Source of the DNA: Streptomyces violaceusniger Tu 4113
Lineage (GTDB): Bacteria > Actinomycetota > Actinomycetes > Streptomycetales > Streptomycetaceae
NCBI RefSeq assembly: GCF_000147815.2
Contig: NC_015957.1
Location: forward strand, 1,550,001 to 1,614,000
Length of the DNA: 64,000 bases
Reading direction: 5' to 3'
The translations under genes and the position numbers were made by a program. The notes beneath the pieces are model-generated. The model was not told the origin of the DNA. It ran no database searches and saw nothing but the letters and a program-made list of their open reading frames with translations. This document shows positions 8,512 through 19,647 of the stretch, in pieces; position 1 is the stretch's first letter, and every line of letters starts with the position of its first letter.

Positions 8512-9323
8512 ACGGAGCGAGCCGGGAGGCACTGGCAGCCGCGCGCGAGCGCTTCGACGCCCTGACGGACAACACCGCCGTCGACGCGTCGAAGCTCGCC
8601 GAGGAGCTGGCCGCCATCACCGCGCTGCTCGACCGCGAGGTCTCGCTGCGCCGGGTCCTCACCGACCCGGCGCAGCCCGGCGAGGCCAAGGCCGAGCTGG
8701 CCGCGCGGGTGCTGGGCGGACAGGTCGGCGGCGAGGCCATCGACCTGGTCTCCGGCCTGGTCCGGTCCCGCTGGTCGCGCTCGCGCGACCTGGTGGACGC
8801 GCTGGAGCAGCTCGCCGCCGCCGCCGACCTGGTGGCGGCCGAGCGGACGGGTGCCCTCGACAACGTCGAGGACGAGCTGTTCCGGTTCGGCCGGATCGTC
8901 TCCTCCTCGCCCGAGCTGCGGGGCGCGCTCACCGATCGGCGCGCGACCGTCTCGGCCAAGGCCGGGCTGGTCCGTGAGCTGCTCGGCGGCCGGGCCGACC
9001 AGGTGACCGAGCGGCTGGTGATCCGTCTGGTGACCCACCCGCGGGGTCGTAGCCTGGAGGCGGGTCTCGACGAGCTGTCCAAGCTGGCGGCGGAGCGCCG
9101 GGACCGTACGGTCGCCGTCGTCACCTCCGCGGTGCCGCTCAGCGACCGGCAGAAGCAGCGGCTCGGCGAGGCACTGGGGAAGCTGTACGGACGGAAGATG
9201 CACCTCAACCTCGACGTGGACCCGGAGGTCCTCGGCGGGATCTCGGTGCGCATCGGCGACGAGATCATCAACGGGACCATCGCGGACCGCCTCGACGAGG
9301 CGACCCGTCGGATGGCCGGCTGA
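8508..9323 (+). CDS. atpH: F0F1 ATP synthase subunit delta
   Basis: Links the b stalk to the alpha3beta3 head. 271 residues, longer than the roughly 180 of E. coli delta. The extra length is N-terminal helical sequence, as is usual in actinobacteria. The C-terminal delta signature is visible in LGKLYGRKMHLNLDVDPEVLGGISVRIGDE. Coupled to atpF through ATGA at 8508. Confidence 0.95.
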   Translation: MNGASREALAAARERFDALTDNTAVDASKLAEELAAITALLDREVSLRRVLTDPAQPGEAKAELAARVLGGQVGGEAIDLVSGLVRSRWSRSRDLVDALEQLAAAADLVAAERTGALDNVEDELFRFGRIVSSSPELRGALTDRRATVSAKAGLVRELLGGRADQVTERLVIRLVTHPRGRSLEAGLDELSKLAAERRDRTVAVVTSAVPLSDRQKQRLGEALGKLYGRKMHLNLDVDPEVLGGISVRIGDEIINGTIADRLDEATRRMAG

Positions 9324-9434
9324 CTCGGCCACCAACTCAAGCTGACTCAGTCACCAACTCAACAAGCATGCAAGCGGCCCGGGTTGGGCCGTGGTCAGAC
9401 ACTTCGGGCCCAACAAGGAGAGCAGGGAACCCAG

Positions 9435-11006
9435 ATGGCGGAGCTCACGATCCGGCCGGAGGAGATCCGGGACGCGCTGGAGAACTTTGTCCAGGCGTAC
9501 AAGCCGGACGCGGCCTCGCGCGAGGAGGTCGGGACGGTCAGCGTTGCCGGCGACGGCATCGCGAAGGTCGAGGGTCTTCCCTCGGCCATGGCGAACGAAC
9601 TGCTGAAGTTCGAGGACGGCACCCTCGGCCTCGCCCTCAACCTCGAGGAGCGCGAGATCGGTGCGGTCGTCCTCGGTGAGTTCAGCGGCATCGAAGAGGG
9701 CCAGCAGGTGCACCGCACCGGCGAGGTTCTCTCGGTCGCCGTCGGCGAGGGCTACCTCGGCCGCGTGGTCGACCCGCTGGGTGCCCCGATCGACGGCCTC
9801 GGCGAGATCGAGACCGAGGGCCGCCGCGCCCTTGAGCTGCAGGCCCCCACGGTCATGGACCGTAAGTCGGTGCACGAGCCGATGGAGACCGGCTACAAGG
9901 CCGTCGACGCCATGACCCCGATCGGCCGCGGCCAGCGCCAGCTGATCATCGGCGACCGGCAGACCGGCAAGACCGCGCTGTGCGTCGACACGATCATCAA
10001 CCAGCGCGACAACTGGCGCTCCGGCGACCCCAAGAAGCAGGTCCGCTGCATCTACGTCGCCATCGGCCAGAAGGGCTCCACCATCGCTTCCGTGCGCGGT
10101 GCGCTGGAGGAGGCCGGTGCCCTGGAGTACACCACGATCGTCGCCGCTCCGGCGTCCGACCCGGCGGGCTTCAAGTACCTCGCCCCCTACACGGGCTCGG
10201 CCATCGGTCAGCACTGGATGTACCAGGGCAAGCACGTCCTGATCGTCTTCGACGACCTGTCCAAGCAGGCCGACGCCTACCGCGCGGTGTCCCTGCTGCT
10301 GCGCCGCCCGCCGGGCCGTGAGGCCTACCCGGGCGACGTCTTCTACCTGCACTCCCGGCTGCTGGAGCGCTGCGCCAAGCTCTCCGACGAGATGGGTGCC
10401 GGTTCGATGACCGGTCTGCCGATCGTCGAGACCAAGGCGAACGACGTGTCGGCGTTCATTCCGACCAACGTCATCTCCATCACCGACGGTCAGTGCTTCC
10501 TCGAGTCCGACCTGTTCAACGCCGGACAGCGCCCGGCCCTGAACGTCGGTATCTCGGTCTCCCGGGTCGGTGGTTCCGCTCAGCACCGGGCCATGCGCCA
10601 GGTGTCCGGCCGCCTCCGGGTGGACCTCGCCCAGTTCCGTGAGCTGGAGGCGTTCGCCGCCTTCGGCTCGGACCTGGACGCGGCCTCCAAGGCGTCGCTG
10701 GAGCGCGGTGCGCGCATGGTCGAGCTGCTGAAGCAGGGGCAGTACGCCCCGTTCTCCACCGAGGACGAGATCGTCTCCATCTGGGCCGGTACCACGGGCA
10801 AGATGGACGACGTCCCGGTCGAGGACATCCGCCGCTTCGAGCGGGAGCTGCTGGACTACCTCCACCGTGAGCACAAGTCGCTGCTGACCAGCATCGTCGA
10901 GGGCGGCAAGATGTCCGACGACACGATCGCCGCGCTCAGCGAGGCGGTCGACAGCTTCAAGCGGCAGTTCGAGACCTCGGACGGCAAGCTGCTGGGCGAG
11001 GACTGA
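9435..11006 (+). CDS. atpA: F0F1 ATP synthase subunit alpha
   Basis: Non-catalytic nucleotide-binding subunit of F1, 523 residues. The P-loop is [10 protein letters not shown], the Walker B strand lies in [17 protein letters not shown], and the alpha signature PAIDVGLS-like segment appears as [17 protein letters not shown]. The start chosen is the ATG at 9435, preceded by AAGGAGAG, which gives the family N-terminus [11 protein letters not shown]. Confidence 0.97.
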   Translation: MAELTIRPEEIRDALENFVQAYKPDAASREEVGTVSVAGDGIAKVEGLPSAMANELLKFEDGTLGLALNLEEREIGAVVLGEFSGIEEGQQVHRTGEVLSVAVGEGYLGRVVDPLGAPIDGLGEIETEGRRALELQAPTVMDRKSVHEPMETGYKAVDAMTPIGRGQRQLIIGDRQTGKTALCVDTIINQRDNWRSGDPKKQVRCIYVAIGQKGSTIASVRGALEEAGALEYTTIVAAPASDPAGFKYLAPYTGSAIGQHWMYQGKHVLIVFDDLSKQADAYRAVSLLLRRPPGREAYPGDVFYLHSRLLERCAKLSDEMGAGSMTGLPIVETKANDVSAFIPTNVISITDGQCFLESDLFNAGQRPALNVGISVSRVGGSAQHRAMRQVSGRLRVDLAQFRELEAFAAFGSDLDAASKASLERGARMVELLKQGQYAPFSTEDEIVSIWAGTTGKMDDVPVEDIRRFERELLDYLHREHKSLLTSIVEGGKMSDDTIAALSEAVDSFKRQFETSDGKLLGED

Positions 11007-11010
11007 GCCC

Positions 11011-13375
<2,365 letters not shown>

Positions 13376-13392
13376 GCCCCGTAGCTCCGCGG

Positions 13393-13418
13393 GAGGGGTG
13401 GGCCCGGTCCCACCCCTC
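13393..13418 (+). terminator. Stem-loop between atpD and atpC
   Basis: GAGGGGTGGG, six-base loop, CCCACCCCTC: a perfect 10-bp stem 18 bases behind the atpD stop. It may act as an mRNA processing or attenuation signal that lowers atpC output relative to atpD, because the operon continues into atpC 70 bases later. Confidence 0.55.
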
Positions 13419-13486
13419 TCCGTACGCCCGTTATTCTTTGACGAAAGCCCTGCCCGACCCGGCAGGGAGAGACCCGAGGAGCCACG

Positions 13487-13864
13487 TTGGCTGCTGAGCT
13501 GCATGTCGAGCTGGTCGCGGCGGACCGTAGTGTCTGGTCCGGCGCGGCCACCTTGGTCATCGCGCGCACCACATCGGGTGACATCGGCGTCATGCCCGGC
13601 CACCAGCCGCTGCTCGGTGTGCTGGAGTCCGGCCCGGTGACCATCCGTTCGGTCGACGGCGGGACGGTCGTGACCGCGGTGCACGGTGGGTTCATCTCGT
13701 TCGCGGACGACAAGCTCTCACTGCTGGCCGAGGTCGCGGAGCTGTCCGACGAGATCGATGTCAAGCGCGCGGAGCGGGCGCTGGAGCGTGCCAAGTCGGC
13801 GGCGGACGCCGCCGCCGAGCGGCGCGCCGACGTCCGGCTGCGTGCGGTGGCGGGAGCGCACTGA
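13487..13864 (+). CDS. atpC: F0F1 ATP synthase subunit epsilon
   Basis: Regulatory F1 subunit, 125 residues: N-terminal beta sandwich with TSGDIGVMPGHQPLL and HGGFISFADDKLSLLAE, then a two-helix C-terminus (AERALERAKSAADAAAER). The start is TTG at 13487 behind GAGGA at 13476-13480; no ATG is available near the conserved N-terminus AAELHVELV. A TTG start fits low initiation of the least abundant F1 subunit. Confidence 0.95.
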   Translation: MAAELHVELVAADRSVWSGAATLVIARTTSGDIGVMPGHQPLLGVLESGPVTIRSVDGGTVVTAVHGGFISFADDKLSLLAEVAELSDEIDVKRAERALERAKSAADAAAERRADVRLRAVAGAH

Positions 13865-13887
13865 GCCTGTCACATACGGTCGGAAAA

Positions 13888-13936
13888 CCTCAGCCGCGGA
13901 CCTCGCTGGAGCCCTTTCAGCGGTCCGCGGCTGAGG
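13888..13936 (+). terminator. Terminator of the atp operon
   Basis: CCTCAGCCGCGGACC at 13888-13902 pairs perfectly with GGTCCGCGGCTGAGG at 13922-13936, and four further pairs (GCTG/CAGC) extend it into the loop. A 15-bp GC-rich stem without a U-tract is typical of Streptomyces terminators. It lies 23 bases after the atpC stop. Confidence 0.85.
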
Positions 13937-13982
13937 CGATGCAGGTGCGGTTTATCCGGATGACGCGAGGAGGTCGGTGAAG

Positions 13983-14432
13983 ATGGTCCTCGCTCTGCTT
14001 GTGGGCGGCGTGGTCGTCGCGCTGGTGGTGGTGGGACTCTTCGTCTTCGGTCTCCGGCGGCGGCTGATCCAGCGGTCCGGCGGAACCTTCGACTGTTCCC
14101 TGCGCTGGGACCCACCCGCAAGCGAATCCGAGACCAGCGGCAAGGGCTGGGTGTACGGGGTGGCCCGCTACAACGGTGACCGCATCGAGTGGTTCCGGGT
14201 CTTCTCCTACGCGCCGAGGCCCCGGCGGGTGCTGGAGCGCGCCTCGATCGAGGTGCTGGAGCGGCGCACTCCCAAGGGCGAGGAGGAGCTGGCGCTGCTC
14301 TCCGACGCGGTGGTGCTCGCCTGCCGGCACGGCGGTATCCGGCTGGAGCTGGCCATGAGCGAGGACGCCCTGACCGGCTTCCTGGCCTGGCTGGAGGCGG
14401 CGCCCCCCGGCCAGCGCGTCAACGTGGCCTAG
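13983..14432 (+). CDS. DUF2550 family membrane-anchored protein
   Basis: 149 residues: one N-terminal membrane helix (LALLVGGVVVALVVVGLFVFGL), a basic stop-transfer RRR, then a soluble domain with GGTFDCSLRW, KGWVYGVARYNGDRIEWFRVFS and a C-terminal MSEDALTGFLAWLEAAPPGQR. The family is conserved directly behind the actinobacterial atp operon and has no established function. Start: ATG at 13983 gives 9 bases to GAGGAGG (13967-13973); a GTG six bases upstream would sit too close. Confidence 0.88.
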   Translation: MVLALLVGGVVVALVVVGLFVFGLRRRLIQRSGGTFDCSLRWDPPASESETSGKGWVYGVARYNGDRIEWFRVFSYAPRPRRVLERASIEVLERRTPKGEEELALLSDAVVLACRHGGIRLELAMSEDALTGFLAWLEAAPPGQRVNVA

Positions 14433-14501
14433 CCACCTCATCACCCACGTCATCCCCTGCGCTGAGCGGCCTCGATGAAGTAAGTCCGGTGCGGTTCGGG
14501 T

Positions 14502-14597
14502 GCGCCCCGAAGGGGCGCGGGGCTGTGTCGATGTGCGGCTCCGCCGCGGCCGTGTCGATATGCGGCTCCGCCGCGTGGGACCAGCCACGACACAGCC
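14502..14597. repeat. Streptomyces REP-like intergenic palindrome cluster
   Basis: Contains the hairpin GCGCCCC-gaa-GGGGCGC (14502-14518), two copies of a 24-base unit ending GCGGCTCCGCCGCG (14525-14548 and 14552-14575, one mismatch), and an outer inverted pair GGCTGTGTCG (14521-14530) with CGACACAGCC (14588-14597). This architecture is familiar from many Streptomyces intergenic regions. It sits between convergent genes and could terminate both. Confidence 0.75.
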
Positions 14598-14639
14598 GCA
14601 GATGAACGACCGCACCTCGCGGCACTGCCCGCGGAGCGC

Positions 14640-15320
14640 TCAGCGCACGCCCAGTTCCTGGGCCAGTACCGCGGCCTGGACCCGGCTGCGCAGCTCCAGC
14701 TTGCTGAGCAGCCGGCTGACATGCGTCTTCACCGTCGCCTCCGCCATGCTGAGCCGCGCCGCGATCTGCGCGTTCGACAGCCCCTGGCCGAGACAGGCCA
14801 GCACCTCCCGCTCCCGCGGAGTGAGCGACGCGAGCGCCGCGGGGCTGGGCGTGTTGAGGGAGGGGGCGGTCTGGGGCCGGGCGAACTCCGCGATCAGGCG
14901 GCGGGTCACCGCCGTGGCGATCATCCCCTCGCCGCGCCCCACCGTACGGACCGCCTCGATCAGATCGGCCGCCTCGCTGTCCTTGAGCAGAAACCCGGAG
15001 GCGCCCGCGCGCAGCGCCCCGAAGACGTACTCGTCGAGGTCGAACGTGGTGAGCACCAGCACATCGGCAAGCTGTTCGGCGACCACCTGGCGGGTGGCCG
15101 ACACCCCGTCCAGCCGTGGCATCTGGACGTCCATCAGCACCACATCGGGGCGCAGCGCCCGGGCCATCTCCACCGCCTGGAGGCCGTCGACCGCCTCGCC
15201 GACCACCTCGACATCGGGGGCGGACCGCAGGATCAACACCAGCCCGGAACGGACCGCGCTCTGGTCCTCGGCGACCAGAACCCGGATCGGCTCGGACGCG
15301 GTACCTGCGGGCGGGGTCAC
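14640..15320 (-). CDS. NarL/FixJ-type response regulator
   Basis: DNA-binding output of a two-component system, about 226 residues. The receiver domain has the acidic pair in VLVAEDQ, the phosphoacceptor Asp in VVLMDVQMPRLDG, Thr in VLTTFD and Lys in FLLKDS. The C-terminal LuxR-type HTH is TPREREVLACLGQGLSNAQIA. I chose GTG at 15320 with AGGAG five bases upstream; an ATG at 15347 that overlaps the kinase stop (ATGA) is an alternative. It lies directly downstream of its sensor kinase. Confidence 0.9.
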   Translation of the reverse strand: MTPPAGTASEPIRVLVAEDQSAVRSGLVLILRSAPDVEVVGEAVDGLQAVEMARALRPDVVLMDVQMPRLDGVSATRQVVAEQLADVLVLTTFDLDEYVFGALRAGASGFLLKDSEAADLIEAVRTVGRGEGMIATAVTRRLIAEFARPQTAPSLNTPSPAALASLTPREREVLACLGQGLSNAQIAARLSMAEATVKTHVSRLLSKLELRSRVQAAVLAQELGVR

Positions 15321-15343
15321 GGTGGCTCCTGGTCGTCGAAGGG

Positions 15344-16567
15344 TCATGGCACACTCTGAGCGCTCTCGTCGCCCCGGGGCAGCGCGGCCCGCACCTGCCA
15401 TACGGTGCCCCCGGACCCGGTGACGGGTCCGGCGTCGAGAGTGCCGCCGAGCAGGCTCACCCGCTCGCGCATCCCGATCAGCCCGGTGCCGGAGCCGGGC
15501 GCCCGGGGGCCCTCGCGGTCGCCGTACGGGCTGATGACGCTGACTTCGAGCGGCCCGTCCGCGCGGTGCGCCAGCGTCACGTCCACCCGGCCGGGTGCGG
15601 CGTGCTTGAGGGCGTTGGTGAGCGACTCCTGGACGATGCGGTACGCGGCGAGCTCGACCGGAGCGGGCAGCGGGGCGGCGCCGGCCGGCCGCTCGTCGCA
15701 CAGGACGATGTCCTGGCCGCCGGGGCGGGCGTTGGTGCGGGCCTGCTCCAGCAGGGTGTCGAGCGCGTCGAGCGTGGAGATGGCGGCCGGTTCCGCCGTG
15801 TCCCCCGGGTCCCGCAGCAGCCCGATCAGCCGGCGCATCTCGGCCAGGCCCCGCACGCTGTTCTCCCTGATGACGCCGAGCGCCTCGTCGGTCGCGGCGG
15901 GGTCCTTGAGGGAGAGCGCGGCGCTGGAGTGGATGGCGATGGCCGACAGGTGGTTCGCCACCATGTCGTGGAGTTCGCGCGCCATCCGGGAGCGCTCGGA
16001 GGCGACCGCCTCCCGCCGGTCCAACTCGGCCAGCAGGGCGACGCGTTCCACCTCCAGACGGGCCGCCGCGGCCTCGTCACGGTGGTTGCGGACCACCGAC
16101 CCGGTCCACGCCGGGGTGACGGTGAGGAGTGCGACGAACGCTCCGGACAGCAGTGCCAGGGGGTCGTTGTAGATGGCCAGCGGCACCACGGTCGCCAGCC
16201 CGGAGAGCAGCCAGCAGATCCGGGGGATGCGCCGGGCGGCGACGGGCCCGGAGTACATGACGGCCGCGTAGATCAGGTCGGTGTACATCAGCATGGTCGT
16301 GGCCAGCCCGCCGCTGAGGACGTCGACGCCGAGCGCGGCGGTCCCCACGCCCAGGCCGATGAGGGGCCTGGAGCGCCGCAACAGTTCGGCCGCGGAGATC
16401 GCGAACAGCGCGACCAGCCCCAGCCATCGGGGCGTGCCGTAGTACGACGGAGTGTTGTGCACCCCCAGCGCCCACATCAGGATCCCGCCGAGCAGTCCGC
16501 CAAGACCGATCAGGACGTCATGCCGGTGTGGGCGTGGGAGGTGGGGACTGGACGGCATGGCACCCAT
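15344..16567 (-). CDS. Sensor histidine kinase, HPK7 (NarX/LiaS-like) type
   Basis: About 407 residues. Five to six membrane helices occupy residues 10-155, then a dimerisation helix with the phosphoacceptor His in ERSRMARELHDMVANHLSAI, then a HATPase domain with N-box VQESLTNALKHA and G-box GSGTGLIGMRERV. The H-box ELHDMVA is typical of partners of NarL-type regulators such as the adjacent gene. No ligand-binding extracytoplasmic domain is visible, so it may sense the membrane itself. Start uncertain between 16567 and 16558. Confidence 0.88.
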   Translation of the reverse strand: MGAMPSSPHLPRPHRHDVLIGLGGLLGGILMWALGVHNTPSYYGTPRWLGLVALFAISAAELLRRSRPLIGLGVGTAALGVDVLSGGLATTMLMYTDLIYAAVMYSGPVAARRIPRICWLLSGLATVVPLAIYNDPLALLSGAFVALLTVTPAWTGSVVRNHRDEAAAARLEVERVALLAELDRREAVASERSRMARELHDMVANHLSAIAIHSSAALSLKDPAATDEALGVIRENSVRGLAEMRRLIGLLRDPGDTAEPAAISTLDALDTLLEQARTNARPGGQDIVLCDERPAGAAPLPAPVELAAYRIVQESLTNALKHAAPGRVDVTLAHRADGPLEVSVISPYGDREGPRAPGSGTGLIGMRERVSLLGGTLDAGPVTGSGGTVWQVRAALPRGDESAQSVP

Positions 16568-16728
16568 CACACCATGTGGCGCGCCGGGTGGGCCTCCCCC
16601 CTGGGTCCGGGCCCGACGCCCGGCGGCGTACATCGAAGGATGCAGTCGGGTTTCATCGCCGCCGACGACGCGGGCGCCCTGATCGCCGGGGGAGGGTGGG
16701 ACCAAGGGCAGAGCAGAGAGGAAACATC

Positions 16729-17280
16729 GTGGTTGTCGCGTTGATCATCGCCTGTGAGGTCGGCTTCTGGGTGCTGCTGGCCATCGGGATTCTGCTGCGG
16801 TACGTGGCGAAGATGCCGAAGGCCAGCACCGTGGTGCTGCTGTGCGAGCCGCTGCTGGAGCTGGTGCTGTTCGTGACGACCGTGATCGACCTGCGGAACG
16901 GCGCCGAACCGGACTGGAAGCACGGCCTCGCGGCGGTCTACATCGGATACTCGGCCGCGCTCGGCCATTCGACGATCAAATGGGTCGACGTCCGGGTGGC
17001 CCACCGCTACTTCGGTGGCCCGCCGCCGGTCAAGCCGGCGAAGTTCGGTGCGGCGAAGACGCTGCACGAGTGGAAGACGGCCGGCCGCTGGGTGCTGGCG
17101 GCGGTCATCGCCATCGCTCTGCTCCAGGGCGCGATTTGGTACGTCGGCGACGACGGCGAGATCGGCTCGTTGCGCGACTGGCAGCTGAAGATGCTGTTCC
17201 TGATCGGCATCAACGTGGCCATCGCGCTCAGCTACACACTCTTCCCGAAGCGGGAGCGCTCGGCTTCCTCTGCCCGCTAA
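16729..17280 (+). CDS. Integral membrane protein of unknown function
   Basis: 183 residues with four or five hydrophobic helices (about residues 2-22, 33-50, 61-78, 118-135, 155-173) and a conserved-looking cytoplasmic loop GGPPPVKPAKFGAAKTLHEW. I know similar proteins in Streptomyces as uncharacterised membrane proteins. GTG at 16729 follows GAGAGG by seven bases. Divergent to the two-component pair, so it could be its target, which is inference. Confidence 0.75.
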   Translation: MVVALIIACEVGFWVLLAIGILLRYVAKMPKASTVVLLCEPLLELVLFVTTVIDLRNGAEPDWKHGLAAVYIGYSAALGHSTIKWVDVRVAHRYFGGPPPVKPAKFGAAKTLHEWKTAGRWVLAAVIAIALLQGAIWYVGDDGEIGSLRDWQLKMLFLIGINVAIALSYTLFPKRERSASSAR

Positions 17281-17315
17281 CCCCCGTAGCGGACAGGTCA
17301 CCGAGCCCCGCCCCC

Positions 17316-17366
17316 GCCCCGTCGGCCCCGGCGACGCGCTGCCACGCGCGGCTGGGCCGGCGGGGC
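17316..17366. terminator. Probable bidirectional terminator between convergent genes
   Basis: GCCCCGTCGGCC (17316-17327) pairs with GGCCGGCGGGGC (17355-17366) with one G-U, around a 27-base loop that itself can fold. It lies between the membrane protein gene and the adenosyltransferase gene, which converge, and is followed by a short T-run on the plus strand. Confidence 0.5.
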
Positions 17367-17376
17367 CCGTGGTTTT

Positions 17377-17949
17377 TCAGCGGTTCTCGCCCGGGACCCA
17401 CAGGATGTCGCCGACCTCCTTGTTGGCCGCGCGGGCCAGGATGAACAGCAGGTCCGAGAGCCGGTTGAGATAGGTGGCGGTGAGCGCGTTCATCGACTCC
17501 CCGTGCTCGGCGAGCGCCGCCCAGGTGGAGCGCTCGGCGCGGCGCGCCACCGTGCACGCCTGGTGCAGGAGCGCGGCCCCCGGGGTGCCGCCCGGGAGGA
17601 TGAAGCTGCGCAGCTTCTCCAGGCTCTCCAGGAAGCCGTCGCAGTCCGCCTCCAGCTTGTCGATGTAGCTCTGCTCGACGCGGAGCGGAGGGTGTTCCGG
17701 GTTCTCCACCACGGGGGTGCACAGATCCGCGCCCACGTCGAACAGGTCGTTCTGGACGCGGACCAGCACCTTGACGATCTCGGCGGGCAACTGGCCCAGC
17801 GCGATGGCCACCCCGATCGCGGCGTTCGCCTCGTTCGCGTCGGCGTACGCGGCGATCCGCGAATCGGTCTTGACGGTGCGGCTCATATCGCCGAGGGCGG
17901 TGGTGCCCGTGTCCCCGGTACGCGTATAGATGCGGGTGAGATTGACCAT
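17377..17949 (-). CDS. Cob(I)yrinic acid a,c-diamide / cob(I)alamin adenosyltransferase, PduO type
   Basis: Makes adenosylcobalamin from ATP and reduced corrinoid; 190 residues, normal for PduO-type enzymes. The N-terminal RIYTRTGDTGTTALGD binds ATP, and the C-terminal helix has RRAERSTWA and NRLSDLLFILAR, the family signatures. Its product is the cofactor of IcmA, encoded 29 kb away, and of methylmalonyl-CoA mutase serviced by MeaB. No cobalamin riboswitch is visible upstream. Confidence 0.92.
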   Translation of the reverse strand: MVNLTRIYTRTGDTGTTALGDMSRTVKTDSRIAAYADANEANAAIGVAIALGQLPAEIVKVLVRVQNDLFDVGADLCTPVVENPEHPPLRVEQSYIDKLEADCDGFLESLEKLRSFILPGGTPGAALLHQACTVARRAERSTWAALAEHGESMNALTATYLNRLSDLLFILARAANKEVGDILWVPGENR

Positions 17950-17972
17950 GGGGCCGAGCCTACGCGGCGGCC

Positions 17973-18728
17973 CTACGCCCCGGCCTGCCGGAAGAGCCGT
18001 GCCCCGAGGGTGACGGCCACGACCGCGAGCGCGGCGGCCACCAGCGCGGCCAGCGCGATCTTCCCGTCCCCGTACTCGCCGGCGAAGGCGGCCCGCACCC
18101 CGTCCACGAGATAGCGGAACGGCACGAAGTGCGAGGCGACGTCGAGCCAGCGGGGCCCGAGCGACATCGGCAGCAGAATCCCGGACAGCAGCATCGCGGG
18201 CATGGTGACGGAGTTGATGACCGGCGCGAACCCCTGCGGGGACGCCACCCGCATCGCCAGCGCGTAGGAGAGCGAGGCGAGCGAGACGGTCAGCACGCCG
18301 ACGAAGACGAAGCCGATCGCCACGCCCAGCACCGGGGCGCGCAACCCGAGCACCACGGCGACGCACACCAGCAGCAGGGACTGCACCAGCAGCAGGGCGA
18401 CGTCCTTGAGCACCCGGCCCATGAGCAGTGCCAGTCGGCTGACCGGGGTGACCCGCATCCGCTCGATGACGCCCGTGCGCCGCTCGAGGATCAGCCCGAT
18501 CCCGGTGAACGAGGCACTGAACAGCCCGAGTTGGACGAGGATTCCGGGGACGATGGTCTGCCAGGAGCCGGCCCGGCCGCCCAGCGGCAGATCGGTGAGC
18601 AGCGGGCCGAAGAGGACGAGGAAGAGCAGCGGCTGGACCATCCCGAAGATCAGGGCGGGCTTGGAGCGCAGCGTCTGGCGGGCGTAGCGGCCGAATATCA
18701 GGGCCGTGTCGGCGATGAGTGGGGGCAT
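17973..18728 (-). CDS. ABC-2 type transporter permease (DrrB-like)
   Basis: 251 residues with six membrane helices and the ABC-2 pattern RKPAL-like entry (LRSKPALIFGMVQPLLFLVLFG), the ERRTGVIERMRVTPVSR coupling loop and a C-terminal FVPFRYLVDGVRAAFAGEYG. Paired with the upstream ATPase gene 56 bases away, it should form a DrrAB-type exporter for a lipophilic compound. RBS AAGGAAGG precedes the ATG at 18728. Confidence 0.9.
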   Translation of the reverse strand: MPPLIADTALIFGRYARQTLRSKPALIFGMVQPLLFLVLFGPLLTDLPLGGRAGSWQTIVPGILVQLGLFSASFTGIGLILERRTGVIERMRVTPVSRLALLMGRVLKDVALLLVQSLLLVCVAVVLGLRAPVLGVAIGFVFVGVLTVSLASLSYALAMRVASPQGFAPVINSVTMPAMLLSGILLPMSLGPRWLDVASHFVPFRYLVDGVRAAFAGEYGDGKIALAALVAAALAVVAVTLGARLFRQAGA

Positions 18729-18784
18729 GGGGCCTTCCTTGGGGGCGGACTGCTTCGGTGCTGGGGTGCATCGGTGACCGCGCG

Positions 18785-19567
18785 TCAGACGGCGAGCGGG
18801 GCGGGGTTCCGCGGGGCGGTGCCGCGCCCGGTGATGGCGATGAAGGCGTCCTGGAGGGTGGCGTCCGGTGAGCCGCCGTGCTCGGCCTTGAGCCGCTCCG
18901 CCGTCCCTTCGGCGGCCACCAGGCCCTGGTCGACGATGACCAGACGGTCGGCCAGCGCCTCCGCCTCGTCCAGGTAGTGGGTGGTCAGGAAGACCGTCAT
19001 GCCGTGCTCGGAGCGCAGCTTGCGGATCAGTTCCCACAGATCGGCGCGGCTGCCGGGGTCGAGGCCGGTGGTCGGCTCGTCCAGGAAGAGGATCTCGGGC
19101 CGGTGGACCAGGCCGAGGGCGATGTCCAGCCGCCGCCGCTGTCCGCCGGAGAGCGCGGCGCAGGGGCGGTCCAGCAGCTCGGTCAGGCCCAGGTCCCGGG
19201 CCAGCTCCCCGGCGCGGGCGGTCGCCTCGGCCTTGGCCATCCGGTAGAGCCGCCCCTGGGTGACCAGTTCCTCCCGTACGGAGACGGCCGGATCGACCCC
19301 GCCGGCCTGCGCCACGTATCCGATCCGCCGGCGCACCCCCGCCGGATCGCGGGCGAGGTCGCGCCCGGCGACGGTGGCGCTGCCGCCGGTGGGCGGGAGC
19401 AGCGTGGTGAGCATGCGCAGCGTGGTGGTCTTGCCCGCTCCGTTGGGCCCGAGGAAGCCCAGGATCTCACCGCGCTCGACGGTCAGGTCGATACCGCGCA
19501 CGGCGGTCACGGGGCCGCGCTTGGTCCGGAAGGTGTGGGTGAGGCCGTTCGTCGTGATGACTGCCAT
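18785..19567 (-). CDS. ABC transporter ATP-binding protein (DrrA-like)
   Basis: 260 residues. Walker A GPNGAGKTTT, signature LSGGQRRRLDIALGL, Walker B ILFLDEPTTGLDPGSR and switch His in FLTTHYLDEAEALADR. The arrangement with a single small permease is that of daunorubicin-resistance-like exporters. It is divergent to a TetR gene with an 80-base, unusually AT-rich gap (19568-19647), a probable shared control region. Confidence 0.92.
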   Translation of the reverse strand: MAVITTNGLTHTFRTKRGPVTAVRGIDLTVERGEILGFLGPNGAGKTTTLRMLTTLLPPTGGSATVAGRDLARDPAGVRRRIGYVAQAGGVDPAVSVREELVTQGRLYRMAKAEATARAGELARDLGLTELLDRPCAALSGGQRRRLDIALGLVHRPEILFLDEPTTGLDPGSRADLWELIRKLRSEHGMTVFLTTHYLDEAEALADRLVIVDQGLVAAEGTAERLKAEHGGSPDATLQDAFIAITGRGTAPRNPAPLAV

Positions 19568-19647
19568 GCGGTTCAGAAAAACAGAGACTCACTAATTTTG
19601 CAACGACTCCAAAAATCAAACAGCCCCAGCGAAGCTAGGATGAGGCC

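Noticed and set aside
17281..17960. Possible cobalamin riboswitch at the adenosyltransferase gene
   Set aside because: The leader is short, the gene starts near the next unit and no B12-box-like sequence is visible; the same holds upstream of icmA.
19568..19647. Operator for the TetR regulator in the AT-rich gap before the DrrA-like gene
   Set aside because: Only a GACTC direct repeat and general AT-richness are seen, no clear dyad; not claimed as a site.
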